Of a stretch of 38,703 bases of DNA, positions 1 through 8,062 are shown piece after piece. The position numbers and the translations under genes are program-made. Position 1 is the stretch's first letter. Every line of letters begins with the position of its first letter. The notes beneath the pieces are model-generated. The model did no database searches, was not told where the DNA came from, and was given only the letters and a program-made list of their open reading frames with translations. The stretch is from positions 1-38,703 of the forward strand of contig JAKLEQ010000005.1 in the NCBI GenBank assembly GCA_022711635.1. The letters are read 5' to 3'. This stretch comes from Methanoregula sp. (lineage in GTDB: Archaea > Halobacteriota > Methanomicrobia > Methanomicrobiales > Methanospirillaceae).

Positions 1-77
1 GCGGCAGCCGCTGCGGAGGTTATCATCATCACGACCAAAAACACTGCAAAACCAACGGTTATTACCCTGTATCTCAT
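1..77 (-). CDS. 5' end of a secreted or membrane protein (partial)
   Basis: Only the first 25 codons are inside the window; the gene runs off the left edge. The reading starts MRYRVITVGF and continues with a hydrophobic core rich in V, F, M and I, then Thr-Ser and an alanine run, which is the pattern of a Sec signal peptide or a first membrane helix. A GAGGT Shine-Dalgarno lies about 9 nt before the ATG, which supports the start. The mature protein is not visible, so no function can be given. The next 845 bases upstream contain no convincing gene. Confidence 0.6.
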   Translation of the reverse strand, partial: MRYRVITVGFAVFLVVMMITSAAAA

Positions 78-923
78 CGTTCCCGACCTCTGGTATGAAG
101 AAAGACTACCGTGCCGGTGCCGGCACAGCGGCTCTGTTCCTTAAGAAGAGCGCTGAATGACCGGAATCCCTGGATTCCCGAATCCTGAAACCGCGTTCAG
201 AGCACGTGCAAATCTGTGGATGAGGACAAAAGCATATCGAAAGAGATCCAAAAAAATTCCGGAGATACGATAAAAGTTCGTCTGCACGCCGGTCGGCACC
301 GGGACAGGGCAGAAACAGGTTGTTTGCGCCGCGGATATGACGGGAAAACGTTGTGCAATAGCGGGATAAAATTCCGGAAAAACGTTCGCTGGCACTATCC
401 AATTATCCGGAAAACACCCACGAGTACCGCACATTCCCATCCTGCCGTTCCCGTCAGACAGGATCATCGCGCATACGGGCCGTTCAGAGGTGGACCGCCC
501 CGGGCCGGTCCGGGGAGGCAGACCGATCGCATCCTGCACGGCATACGTTTATCTCCCCATGGATGGATCTTCGGCTCACGGGTTGATCGTACCCCGCATC
601 GTTACCCGGATGAGAAACGCCATACGTCGCTGCAAAGCATACGTTCATCCCCCCTGCACCGGACAACACACGTAACCACCGGATTCTTTTGCCGATGGTT
701 ATCTGAGTCGCGCTGTTTACAAAAGGTTGGGTAAACAGACCGAATGTGGGGGTCGGGCTCCCCCCATATTCTCCCCCATGGTCACCGGCATCACCGGTCT
801 TTTGCATTGGCGGAAACACCCCTGGACCGTAACGGATCGTTCCTGCACGGTCTCTTCCGTCGCGGCACCGGGAGCATGGCACGGGCCCGCCCGTACTCCT
901 GTTTCCGCACCCCCGGCCCCGGA
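78..923. other. 846-bp gene-poor stretch
   Basis: No reading frame here looks like a protein: open frames overlap on both strands and are rich in Arg, Pro, Gly and His without domains. A degenerate direct repeat (GCATACGTTTATC near 541 and GCATACGTTCATC near 639, both followed by a C-run) and a GGGGG/CCCCC hairpin near 746-763 are the only structures seen. The latter could terminate transcription. It may be decayed coding sequence. Confidence 0.5.
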
Positions 924-1139
924 TCAGTTCTCCAATAATGAAAATTCACTCCTGGGCGCACCGCAGACCGGGCAGACCCAGTCCTCCGGCAGCGCCGCAA
1001 AGGGGGTGCCGGGCGGGATGATGCCGTCGGGATCGCCGATCGCGGGATCGTAGATCCAGCCGCAGACATTGCAGACGTATTTTTTCCCGGGCGCGTCCCC
1101 CGCCACTTCCTGCGAACCGGCCATCGTGCCGGGCGTCAT
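924..1139 (-). CDS. Rubredoxin
   Basis: A 71-residue one-iron electron carrier of the cytoplasm. The two rubredoxin knuckles are intact: C23-x2-C26 in [12 protein letters not shown] and C56-x2-C59 in WVCPVCGAP, with the usual Gly-Asp-Pro-Asp and PPGTPF stretch between them. The first ~18 residues are an extra tail before the conserved K-Y-V-C start. Its ATG overlaps the TGA of the upstream hemerythrin gene as ATGA (1136-1139), so the two are almost certainly translationally coupled. In anaerobes rubredoxin donates electrons to oxygen- or peroxide-reducing proteins; the partner here is presumably the hemerythrin-like protein or an unlinked oxidoreductase (inference). Confidence 0.95.
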   Translation of the reverse strand: MTPGTMAGSQEVAGDAPGKKYVCNVCGWIYDPAIGDPDGIIPPGTPFAALPEDWVCPVCGAPRSEFSLLEN

Positions 1140-1672
1140 GGCAGGCCCTCCAGGGACTCGATGACCTTTGCATACTTCTCGTGGATCATCTTCCGGTCGA
1201 ATGCAGAGAACTCTGCAAGCATCGCGTCCTGCTCCTGCCGCGTGAAGTAGTCGAGAATGGAAAAGAAGTGCCGGTCCTCTTTTTCTATGTGCTTTGGGTA
1301 GAATCCCGCCAGGGTTTCGAGCGAAGAAAGGACGCCGGCAAGCGAGGCCGCATCTCCCTGCAGGTACCGCTCCTTTGCTGCGACCAGGTCCCGGGTGACC
1401 GAGCGGGCATACCGGTGTTCGTCCATCAGTTCCGCGGTGACCCGGGCGTGCTCCGGGGAGAGCGCCTTTGTTGCGAGGGAACGGAACAGGATCTCCTCCT
1501 CCTTGCCATGGTGCGTCCGGTCCGCGTAGGTCCGGAAGAAATCGACGACCGTGCCGATGATGAATAAGTCAATCGTCTTCTCCTTCCGGATCCTCCGTAC
1601 CTGTGACGTAAGCACCGGGATGCACCGCTCGATGAGCCGATGCTCCCGCATCAGCGGGCCAATCGGTTTCAT
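1136..1672 (-). CDS. Hemerythrin-like cation-binding protein
   Basis: A 178-residue helical-bundle protein with a probable di-iron site. Candidate ligands fall in the hemerythrin order: H11 in MREHRLIE, H54-H55 and the E58-E60 cluster (HHGKEEE), H86 in MDEHRYAR, and H118-x3-E122 (KHIEKED). The start was set at 1672 because AGGGG lies before that ATG and the conserved domain begins at MKPIGPLM; an in-frame ATG at 1708 would add 12 residues. Members of this family bind O2 or NO or sense redox state. The 4-base overlap with the rubredoxin gene suggests the pair works together in oxygen or NO handling. There is no fused regulatory domain. Confidence 0.9.
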   Translation of the reverse strand: MKPIGPLMREHRLIERCIPVLTSQVRRIRKEKTIDLFIIGTVVDFFRTYADRTHHGKEEEILFRSLATKALSPEHARVTAELMDEHRYARSVTRDLVAAKERYLQGDAASLAGVLSSLETLAGFYPKHIEKEDRHFFSILDYFTRQEQDAMLAEFSAFDRKMIHEKYAKVIESLEGLP

Positions 1673-1768
1673 GACAATCCCCTGCAGTCCCCGGCGGGAC
1701 AGGTGCATCTATGGCAGCGGGGCAGGAAAAAATTATGCTTCCCGCCAGCAGGGCAGGGAACGAAGCAG

Positions 1769-2452
1769 CTACCGCGCCTCCCCGACCGGGATGTACGGGA
1801 GCATATCCAGGAGCTCCCGCTGCAGGGCTTCCATCCCGATCCGTTCCATGAACGGGCCGGTCCGCTCGCGGGGCTTTGCCCGGGTTTTGTAGTATTCGGC
1901 GAGCCGCTGCACGCAGTCAAGGGCTTCGCTGTCCGAAAGGTCGTGCGCCACGGTGTCGGCGAACCGCGGGGTCCTCCCGCCGTTGCCGCCGAAGAGGATC
2001 GTCCAGCCCCGGTTCGTGCCGATCAGGCCGATGTCCCGTATGGAGCTCGTGCTGCAGCAGCGCTCGCAGCCCGAGACCCCGATCTTGACCTTGGCGGGGA
2101 AGGTCTGGCCGGCGAACCGCCCCCCGATCGACCGGGCGAGGGCGATCGCGTCCTGCGTGCCGTACCGGCACATGGTCGTGCCGGGGCATGCCAGCACGTA
2201 CTTCACGCACGGGGTGTTTTCGGGCTGCGCGAGCGGGCCGAGGTCGTCGATCGCCTTCTGCACGTCGCCCGGTGCGAGGCCGGCGAGCAGGATCCTCTGG
2301 CCGCCCGTCAGCTTGACAAGCGGGACCCGGTACTCCCGGGCGACGCGGGCGATTGTCTCGAGGTCTTCCGGGCTGACGATGCCGGCCGGCATCCGGGTCA
2401 CGATTGCAAACGTCCCGTCCCGCTGCCGGGCTGCTCCTGTCGGGTCTGCCAT
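1769..2452 (-). CDS. Small siroheme/[4Fe-4S] sulfite or nitrite reductase-like protein (Dsr-LP type)
   Basis: A compact 227-residue protein with one ferredoxin-like half-domain (about 10-75) followed by the siroheme-[4Fe-4S] half. The cluster signature is complete: C89-x5-C95 (ACPGTTMC) and C129-x3-C133 (GCERCC). It is much shorter than assimilatory sulfite reductase (~500-600 aa) and lacks the duplicated halves, which matches the small Dsr-like proteins known from methanogens, whose substrate is mostly unproven (sulfite, nitrite or another). The start at 2452 follows AGGTGA with 5-nt spacing; ATG at 2485 or 2476 would extend it but lacks a Shine-Dalgarno. It lies 96 bp upstream of the hemerythrin gene on the same strand and could be cotranscribed with it. 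Confidence 0.85.
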   Translation of the reverse strand: MADPTGAARQRDGTFAIVTRMPAGIVSPEDLETIARVAREYRVPLVKLTGGQRILLAGLAPGDVQKAIDDLGPLAQPENTPCVKYVLACPGTTMCRYGTQDAIALARSIGGRFAGQTFPAKVKIGVSGCERCCSTSSIRDIGLIGTNRGWTILFGGNGGRTPRFADTVAHDLSDSEALDCVQRLAEYYKTRAKPRERTGPFMERIGMEALQRELLDMLPYIPVGEAR

Positions 2453-2544
2453 CTTTTTCACCTGTACGGTTCCCATCTGTGTCATCGGGTATCTTTATGG
2501 TATCCCCGTGCACAGGAACGGCTGAACACAGGAGGTCAAGCAGC

Positions 2545-3096
2545 ATGCCACCCCATTGCGACACCCGGGACGGCCCCGTCGTAAAAGCCGCGAAGAGAGC
2601 GCTGGAGACCGGAAATCTCAACCATGTCCTGATCTGGATTCCGGAAGAGTCGGAAAAGGAGCTGAAAGAGGTGTTTGCCCGTACCCTGCGGGCAAGGAAA
2701 GCCGGGAAGGATGCGCAGGAGGTCGCCGACGACTGGTTCTTCGAGACCGCGATCCGGCTCCACCGGGCCGGGGAGGGAGCCCCGTACACCGGCATGAAAC
2801 CGGCCGGGCTCAGTGAGGGGCCGGTCGTCCCGAAGGCGGAGAAGGCGATCGGGACCGGCGATCCCCGGGAGACCATCGGGTTCATCCTCAGGACGGTCGA
2901 GGAGGATCTCTCCCGCCGCTTCCACCACGTCATGGAGAAGAAGAAGTTTGACGTGGACGATGTCGCTGCCGGCCGAGAATACATCGCGGCATTCATCGGC
3001 TGGGTCGTGTACTCCCATCACCTCTACATGGGCATCGCCGGCGGCGACGGCCATGGCGGGCACGCGGCGGGAGGGCATGGCCCCGGCCACGGCTGA
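2545..3096 (+). CDS. HCDT/DGPVV-motif protein (DUF6448-like), histidine-rich tail
   Basis: A 183-residue protein beginning with the signature HCDTRDGPVV (residues 4-13), followed by ALETGN, FFETAIRLHRAGEGAPYTG and a second half that repeats the GTGDPRETI theme. I recall this combination as the DUF6448 family, whose function is unknown; the name is from memory. The C-terminus is a glycine/histidine tail (GGDGHGGHAAGGHGPGHG) that could bind metal. GGAGGT lies about 9 nt before the ATG, a strong start. It is transcribed divergently from the Dsr-like gene with about 90 bp between them, and ends in a T8 tract. A link to metal or redox stress is only an inference. Confidence 0.85.
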   Translation: MPPHCDTRDGPVVKAAKRALETGNLNHVLIWIPEESEKELKEVFARTLRARKAGKDAQEVADDWFFETAIRLHRAGEGAPYTGMKPAGLSEGPVVPKAEKAIGTGDPRETIGFILRTVEEDLSRRFHHVMEKKKFDVDDVAAGREYIAAFIGWVVYSHHLYMGIAGGDGHGGHAAGGHGPGHG

Positions 3097-3099
3097 TCG

Positions 3100-3107
3100 T
3101 TTTTTTT
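3100..3107 (+). terminator. Poly-T terminator after the HCDT-family gene
   Basis: A run of eight T begins four bases after the stop codon at 3096. Archaeal RNA polymerase terminates on such T-tracts without needing a hairpin. Confidence 0.6.
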
Positions 3108-3145
3108 GGAACTCCCCCGCCCGGGGCCGCGACGATCTCCCAACA

Positions 3146-3155
3146 GGTAATATAT
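3146..3155 (+). promoter_or_regulatory. TATA box placing a near-leaderless start for the AN1 gene
   Basis: The TATA element TAATATAT (3148-3155) is centred about 27 nt before the GTG at 3179, which puts the expected transcription start at or just before the start codon. No Shine-Dalgarno is present, as expected for a leaderless mRNA. Confidence 0.55.
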
Positions 3156-3178
3156 CCTGACCCGGATAATCCGGTAAT

Positions 3179-4306
3179 GTGCCACGATGCGATCACTGCG
3201 GCAAAGAGACCGCCCTTCCCTTCGACTGCTCGTACTGCGGCGGGTCCTTCTGCAGCGACCACCGCCTCCCCCCGTCGCACCACTGTATCAACGAGGAGAA
3301 ATGGAAGAACCGGGCACCTGCCCGGAGGAAGGCAGCGCCGGAGCAGGCTGCCGCTCCCCCGCCCTTAACCGCCTGCTCGTTTCCCGGCTGCGGGGCGAGG
3401 TCCCCCCGGACATTCTATTGCCCTGCCTGCGGGAACGATTACTGTGAGGAGCACCGGCTCCACAGCGTCCACGCCCCGGGAAGCTCCCCGGCCGGCCAGC
3501 CGCAGCCTGCCGGAGCTCCCCCCGCGGCACCGGCCCCGAAGGTCCCGATCGGCAGGTATGGCATCGCCCTTATCCTGATCGCACTCGTCATCATCGGGGG
3601 CGGCATTGTCATTGCCGGAAAACTTTTCCCGGGAGGGGCAGGGACGGCACCTGTCCCTACCCCCGCCGCATGCTGGACGCAGAGTACGGCCCGGACAACC
3701 GTAACCACAGCGCCGGCACCGCCTGCCGCCGCAACGACCCTGCAGTACGTCACGGTGGTCGTCCCGTTCCCCTCCCCCGCTGAATTCCGGACAGACGTGA
3801 CAACCTCGGCAGCACAAGGAACGACAACACCAACCGCTGCTCCGGTGACGACGGCTGCAGCACCGGCAACAACCACCGGCATCCGGCCGGCGACCGGGAA
3901 GATCGTCGCGGGAAAGAGCCTGTCCGGGGGACAGGGAGAGATGACGATTCAGAATGCCGGGGGGAGCACGGATGTCGTTGCCATCCTGACGCAGTATGGG
4001 CAGAAGAAGACCCTCGTCGCGGTCTATATCCGGAAGGGCGACTCCTTCTCCCTGGAGAAGATCGCTGACGGCAGGTACGACCTGTACGTCCATGCCGGGA
4101 GCGGCTGGGACCCGGAGGAGAAACGATTCACCAGGAGCCCCGATTACTGGAAATTCGAGGACCCGGTCCTGTTCACGACGTCGGAGAAGGTTGTCGGTTC
4201 CGTACGCTACCTGCAACCCACGCACTGGACGATGGTGATCTATCCCTCGGTTGCGGGAAATGCGGCATCGGAACCCGTTGCGGAAGAGAATTTCCCCGGG
4301 CTGTAG
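3179..4306 (+). CDS. Membrane-anchored AN1-type double zinc-finger protein with extracytoplasmic domain
   Basis: A 375-residue protein with an unusual layout. The first AN1 finger is complete (C4, C7, C17, C20, C25, H28, H34, C36). The second (C66, C71, C81, C84, C89, H92, H98) lacks the last cysteine, where P100 stands. One transmembrane helix follows (about 125-148, rich in I, L and V), then a low-complexity Thr/Ala/Pro stretch (about 155-235), then a globular C-terminal domain (about 237-375) with VAILTQYG, DGRYDLYVHAG and VIYP motifs. That domain recurs in the lipoprotein just downstream. With fingers inside and the Thr-rich arm outside, it could pass a signal across the membrane, but no function is known. 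The start is GTG. Confidence 0.85.
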   Translation: MPRCDHCGKETALPFDCSYCGGSFCSDHRLPPSHHCINEEKWKNRAPARRKAAPEQAAAPPPLTACSFPGCGARSPRTFYCPACGNDYCEEHRLHSVHAPGSSPAGQPQPAGAPPAAPAPKVPIGRYGIALILIALVIIGGGIVIAGKLFPGGAGTAPVPTPAACWTQSTARTTVTTAPAPPAAATTLQYVTVVVPFPSPAEFRTDVTTSAAQGTTTPTAAPVTTAAAPATTTGIRPATGKIVAGKSLSGGQGEMTIQNAGGSTDVVAILTQYGQKKTLVAVYIRKGDSFSLEKIADGRYDLYVHAGSGWDPEEKRFTRSPDYWKFEDPVLFTTSEKVVGSVRYLQPTHWTMVIYPSVAGNAASEPVAEENFPGL

Positions 4307-4455
4307 AACGGGATACCCCCCCCTTCCGAATCCTTAACATCCTCCGTCAACCATCCGGTAGTATGGCAGAACGGGATTACGGCGGGAGGCGCAGCGGCCT
4401 GCGGCAGCATCGCACCCCGTCTCCGGCTCTCTCACCGCGGGACGGGGGCACATGG

Positions 4456-5124
4456 ATGGTGACCGTCCGCCCATCCGCCCTCATCCTCCTCCTCGCCTGC
4501 GTCATCCTTGCGACCGGCTGCACCGTCCAGGAGGCGCCCCCGGAGCTTCCCGCGGCAACGGGAATTCCGGCGGAGACTACCGCACAGCCCGCCTCCCCAG
4601 AGACGCTAACAACGGTCGCGACCCCGGCACCGCAGGCGACCCTCACGACCATCGCCACCCGGGCGACGACCGCACGGCCGACCTCCACAAAGACGGCGAC
4701 CACGGTCACGACCCCGGCAAAGACCTACCCGCGGCCCGCGACCGGGGCCCTGATCGCGGGAAAGCGGATCCTCGGGGGGTACGGGAGACTGAAGATCGAT
4801 AACGTGAACGGGACAAAAGACAGCGTGGCGATCCTGACCCGGTGGCACAGCACAACGCCACTCCTCGGGGTCTTTATCCGGCACGGGGACGCCCACACGA
4901 ACGAGAACATCCCGGACGGGATGTACGACCTGTACATCCTCTCGGGGGAGAACTGGGATAATGAGCGGGAACAGTTCGATGACAGCGTGGACTACCTGCT
5001 GTTCGACACCCCGCTGACGTTTAAATCATCGGAGAAATGGGTCGTGATCCTGTACCCGATGGAGGACGAGGACGCGGAAGGGGAGCTCGTGCCGGTCCCG
5101 CAGAAAGACTTCCCGGACCTGTAA
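4456..5124 (+). CDS. Lipoprotein sharing the C-terminal domain of the AN1 protein
   Basis: A 222-residue lipoprotein. The signal peptide runs from MVTVRPSALI to the lipobox LATGC with C22 as the lipidated cysteine. A Thr/Pro/Ala-rich linker (about 25-95) leads to a domain of about 130 residues that closely parallels the end of the preceding gene: RPATGALIAGK, VAILTRWHS, FIRHGD, DGMYDLYILSG, SEKW and VILYP, ending FPDL against FPGL. The ATG at 4456 was chosen because it places the signal peptide at the N-terminus; an in-frame ATG at 4363 would add an Arg-rich 31-residue leader. It lies 149 bp after the AN1 gene and is probably a duplicate of its outer domain. Confidence 0.8.
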   Translation: MVTVRPSALILLLACVILATGCTVQEAPPELPAATGIPAETTAQPASPETLTTVATPAPQATLTTIATRATTARPTSTKTATTVTTPAKTYPRPATGALIAGKRILGGYGRLKIDNVNGTKDSVAILTRWHSTTPLLGVFIRHGDAHTNENIPDGMYDLYILSGENWDNEREQFDDSVDYLLFDTPLTFKSSEKWVVILYPMEDEDAEGELVPVPQKDFPDL

Positions 5125-5142
5125 CAACAGGAGGCAGAACGG

Positions 5143-5526
5143 ATGAGAGAACAGACCATGGACACCGATGCGTATATTGCGTCGTTCCCACCCCGGGTAC
5201 AGGACCGGCTCCGGGAGATCCGGGCCGCAATCCGCAACGCCGTGCCGGACGCGGGGGAGGCGATCCGGTACGGGATCCCCACCTTCCGGCTGGACGGTGC
5301 AAACCTTGTCCATTTTGCGGCGTTCTCCGACCACATCGGTTTCTTCCCGACGCCGTCCGGCATCCAAAGGTTCCGGGACGAGCTGTCAGCATACTCCCTG
5401 AGCAAAGGCACCGTCCGGATCCCCCCGGAGGTGCCGGTGCCGGCCGATCTCATCGGGCGTATCGCGAAGTTCCGTGCCGGAGAAGTCCGGCAGAAGGGGA
5501 AGAAGGGAAAGAAAAAGAACGTCTGA
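5143..5526 (+). CDS. DUF1801 (YdhG-like) protein
   Basis: A 127-residue cytosolic protein of the DUF1801/YdhG family, which shares a fold with frataxin-like iron-binding proteins but has no settled role. Visible family marks are DAYIASFPPRVQDRLREIR, AGEAIRYGIPTF, NLVHFAAFSDHIGFFP and the phrase LSAYSLSKGTVRIPP, with a lysine-rich C-terminal tail (KGKKGKKKNV). An AGGAGG Shine-Dalgarno lies 8-9 nt before the ATG at 5143. The gene follows the lipoprotein by 18 bp, so the two may be cotranscribed, and it converges with the methyltransferase gene. Confidence 0.9.
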   Translation: MREQTMDTDAYIASFPPRVQDRLREIRAAIRNAVPDAGEAIRYGIPTFRLDGANLVHFAAFSDHIGFFPTPSGIQRFRDELSAYSLSKGTVRIPPEVPVPADLIGRIAKFRAGEVRQKGKKGKKKNV

Positions 5527-5541
5527 TCGGGTGTTCGCCGG

Positions 5542-6120
5542 TTACGTCCTCGTCACCTTCGCGAGCCACGCTTTGATCCCCTCCCCCCGCGTCCGGCTCT
5601 CGAAGACCGCCGGCCGGATGAAATTAACCTCCCACCCGTCCCTGAAGGTCGCCCGGATCTCTTCCTGCGCAATCCTCCGCGGGCCGTAGCCGGGAGGCTC
5701 GAGGTCGGAGAAGCAGAGCATGAAGTACCTGCCGCCCGGGGCAAGGACCGCCGCGAGGTTCTCTGCAAAGACCGGGCGGTCGGCATCGGAGAGGGTGTGG
5801 AAGAGCCCGGAGTCGGTGGCGGTAGCGAACGTCCGGCCAAGGCTTTTCAGGTCAAGGACATCGTGGACCAGAAAACGCACGGCAAGTCCCCGTGCGGAAG
5901 CCTTCTCTTCTGCTTTTTGGATCGCGAGCGGGGAGGAGTCGACGCCCCACGCCTCGTACCCTTCCGCGGCGAAGAAGAGGGCGTGCTCCCCGGTCCCGCA
6001 CCCGATGTCGAGGATAGGGGCCGTGATCTCTCCTTTTCGGACGAGAGCCACAAACTCCTTCTGGGGCCTTCCGATCTCCCACGGGGGTGTGCCCTGGTAT
6101 GCTGCATCAAAGAAATCCAT
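5542..6120 (-). CDS. Class I SAM-dependent methyltransferase
   Basis: A 192-residue Rossmann-fold methyltransferase. Motif I is DIGCGTGEH (38-46), the acidic motif II residue is in WGVDSSPLA, and the later VHDVLDL, ATDSGLFHTLSD and LAPGGRYFMLCFSD segments match the core fold. The N-terminus (FDAAYQGTPPWEIGRPQ) resembles small-molecule methyltransferases of the TPMT/TehB-like group, which detoxify thiols or metalloids; the exact substrate cannot be read from the sequence. It lies 33 bp downstream of the flavodoxin gene on the same strand, so the two are probably one transcript. It converges on the DUF1801 gene with only 15 bp between stops. Confidence 0.9.
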   Translation of the reverse strand: MDFFDAAYQGTPPWEIGRPQKEFVALVRKGEITAPILDIGCGTGEHALFFAAEGYEAWGVDSSPLAIQKAEEKASARGLAVRFLVHDVLDLKSLGRTFATATDSGLFHTLSDADRPVFAENLAAVLAPGGRYFMLCFSDLEPPGYGPRRIAQEEIRATFRDGWEVNFIRPAVFESRTRGEGIKAWLAKVTRT

Positions 6121-6153
6121 CGTCAGCCACCGTTGACCCGGTCCCCCGCAGCG

Positions 6154-6576
6154 TCAGCGCGACGCAGCCATCTCCCGGGCGAACTTCCGTGCCCCCGCAA
6201 GGTCCTCCTCGTTCGGCCGGCCCCAGTTGAGCAGCAGGAACTGCCCCCGGGAGTGCCAGCTCCCGATCACGGTTGCCCCCTTCTTCTCCAGCGCTTCCGC
6301 CATCACGGCGATCATCTTCACGCTCCCGTCGTCGCCTCCCGAGGTGCCGAACAGGGCGACATTCCGGCCCGCGAACGACCCGGCCGCAATGAACTTCATC
6401 ATCCCCGCGCCCGGCGCACTGCCGTAGGTCCCGCTCCCGAGGAAGAGGAGCCGTGCATCGCCCGGCAGCGGTGCCGCGATATCCCCCACCACAATCCCCA
6501 GCTCCTCCGCGATGGCGTCGGCCACTCTTCTCGTATTTCCTCCCCGTGAATCCACGAATACTGCCACACCGGCCAT
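6154..6576 (-). CDS. Flavodoxin family protein
   Basis: A 140-residue FMN-binding electron carrier or small flavoprotein. The phosphate-binding loop is DSRGGNTRR (about 9-17), a variant of the usual (S/T)xTGNT, followed by VADAIAEELG, a GSGTYGSAPG loop and a FGTSGGDDGS loop that would contact the isoalloxazine ring. The start at 6576 places AGGA 5-6 nt upstream and removes an unlikely 16-residue leader. A TATA-like CACTTTATCC at about 6601-6610 on this strand would give a short leader. It probably heads a two-gene unit with the methyltransferase. The partner reaction is unknown. Confidence 0.88.
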   Translation of the reverse strand: MAGVAVFVDSRGGNTRRVADAIAEELGIVVGDIAAPLPGDARLLFLGSGTYGSAPGAGMMKFIAAGSFAGRNVALFGTSGGDDGSVKMIAVMAEALEKKGATVIGSWHSRGQFLLLNWGRPNEEDLAGARKFAREMAASR

Positions 6577-6629
6577 AGTTCCTGATAAGGGGGTACTGCG
6601 GGATAAAGTGTCCTGCCGTGCCACCTCAT

Positions 6630-6651
6630 CGCGGTATGACCGCGGTATGAC
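6630..6651. repeat. Two perfect tandem copies of an 11-bp unit
   Basis: CGCGGTATGAC occurs twice in a row between the OsmC gene and the flavodoxin gene, about 55-75 bp upstream of the flavodoxin start. It could be an operator-like repeat or simple slippage. Confidence 0.6.
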
Positions 6652-6714
6652 GATCCGTTCCCTCAGGGAAGACCGGGCTCCGGTTCAGCAGCGACCGGAA
6701 CGCCAAATGAATCG

Positions 6715-7185
6715 CTATCCGGGCGAGGAACGGATGATGTGGTGTTCTGCAGTAACGTTGCCGACCTCCGCAAACATCGCCGCGATCGGGCAAAGCCGGG
6801 CGAGCGTCTCCTCGATGATGTTTGCAACCATGGCGTCATCGGCATCGGCCTGGAGCGTGACGGTCAGGTGAACATGGTCGAAGAACGCCGGCATGGTCGT
6901 TCTCCGGGTCCCGTGGATCCCGATCGTCATCCCGGCCGGAACAATGCCGTTGTCGCCAAGGGCAAGCAGGATCTTCACGCCGACGCAGCCCCCGAGAGAA
7001 CCGACCAGGTACTGGATGGGGTTGGGGAGCGTGCCCTGACCGCCCATCCCGACCGGGGCCTGCATCGGGAATGTAAGACCGGACGGCACGCGTGCCAGGA
7101 ACTCCCCGTCCCCGCGGTACGTGACGGTCATGTCGACCGGTTTCCACTCTTTCCGTGACGCGTCCCAGGGGATCTCGGTGCTCAT
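6715..7185 (-). CDS. OsmC/YhfA-family protein
   Basis: A 156-residue protein of the OsmC/Ohr fold. The two conserved cysteines of the family are present: C67 in SLGGCVGVKIL and C132 in RLCPIAAMF, and HVHLTVTLQ plus a long helix (DDAMVANIIEETLA) match the fold. Classical OsmC and Ohr use these cysteines to reduce organic peroxides; YhfA-like relatives have no proven activity. It is transcribed from its own start at 7185. It stands 138 bp upstream of the flavodoxin gene on the same strand, and the surrounding redox genes fit a role in oxidant defence (inference). Confidence 0.9.
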   Translation of the reverse strand: MSTEIPWDASRKEWKPVDMTVTYRGDGEFLARVPSGLTFPMQAPVGMGGQGTLPNPIQYLVGSLGGCVGVKILLALGDNGIVPAGMTIGIHGTRRTTMPAFFDHVHLTVTLQADADDAMVANIIEETLARLCPIAAMFAEVGNVTAEHHIIRSSPG

Positions 7186-7300
7186 GGACTACCGGTTGTC
7201 ACCGGGTGGTTAAGAAATAATGGTCGCGGGTGCGCCTATTATCAAGGGTAATGGTATTGGTAAGAAAACCAGGGACGGAGAATAACGCCAGTAAAACCGG

Positions 7301-7846
7301 TTAAACGGTGAAGTCCCCCTGCTCCACCGGCACCGGGTCCGCGTGCTCCGCGTCGGCGGGCGGGGACGGGCTGGCGGTGAGACGGGGGACCGCAGGGACC
7401 GGGTTGAGTGGCCGGCGCTCGGGTCCCGGCTGCAGCCGGGCCGGTTCCCGGCCACCGAGCTGCCGGAACCGGTTCAGCGGGTACACCGGGCTGAGGAGGG
7501 CCGTCCAGGATTTGGACGGCGGGCTTCCGGCCGGGGGTTTCTTCTCCGCGCCGGTCCCCGGCCCTGCCGCCAGCCGCTGGACGAGAGCGGGAATTTTTGA
7601 AAGGATCACGATGATATTCAGGAAGGCCAGCACAGCCGTCCGATAACCCTGCTGCAGGTACCGTTTGAGGTTATGGAAGTACATAAAAAGCGGCTGGAAA
7701 AACCGGAGGGCCCGCACGAAAACTGTATTCAGGAACGGTATTTTCGGGAGGATGTTCTGGGTAATTTCCCGGTGGAAGGGGATGAAGGGAATGATCATAG
7801 CCACTATCATGAATCCGACGAGTTGCAGGGCTTCTATATCATTCAT
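7301..7846 (-). CDS. Unknown membrane protein with Pro-rich tail
   Basis: I do not recognise this 181-residue protein. It has a hydrophobic helix near the N-terminus (about 8-27, LVGFMIVAMIIPFIPF), an amphipathic middle (about 28-70), a second hydrophobic helix (about 70-90, TAVLAFLNIIVILSKI), and then about 90 residues of low complexity rich in Pro, Arg, Ala and Gly. The start at 7846 follows AAGGGA; an in-frame start at 7903 is possible but poorer. The hydrophobic half looks genuine; the tail could be read-through of non-coding GC-rich sequence, so the true end is uncertain. No neighbour gives a clear hint of function. Confidence 0.6.
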   Translation of the reverse strand: MNDIEALQLVGFMIVAMIIPFIPFHREITQNILPKIPFLNTVFVRALRFFQPLFMYFHNLKRYLQQGYRTAVLAFLNIIVILSKIPALVQRLAAGPGTGAEKKPPAGSPPSKSWTALLSPVYPLNRFRQLGGREPARLQPGPERRPLNPVPAVPRLTASPSPPADAEHADPVPVEQGDFTV

Positions 7847-8062
7847 ACAATAATTCCCTTCTTTTGCGGTCACCCTTAGGGGTATTAAACTATTGCAAAG
7901 CACCGAGCGAAAGCCGGTTCTCCCGGGACAGGCGGATCCGGTCCTGGATGCTCCGCGCCGGGTTCACGATCCCGGCGTACCCGGACTGGATGTCCGATAC
8001 GGATATCCCGCTGCCCGCCTGCCCCGGGTGAACTGCCGGACTGCGCTCGGAGGGCAGAAAGG

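Noticed and set aside
216-734. 172-codon plus-strand open frame in the first gene-poor stretch
   Set aside because: Rich in Arg, His, Pro and Gly with no domain; equally long frames overlap it on the other strand, as expected by chance in GC-rich DNA.
1640-2584. Long frames antisense to the Dsr-like gene
   Set aside because: They mirror a gene with intact siroheme-cluster cysteines and have no features of their own.
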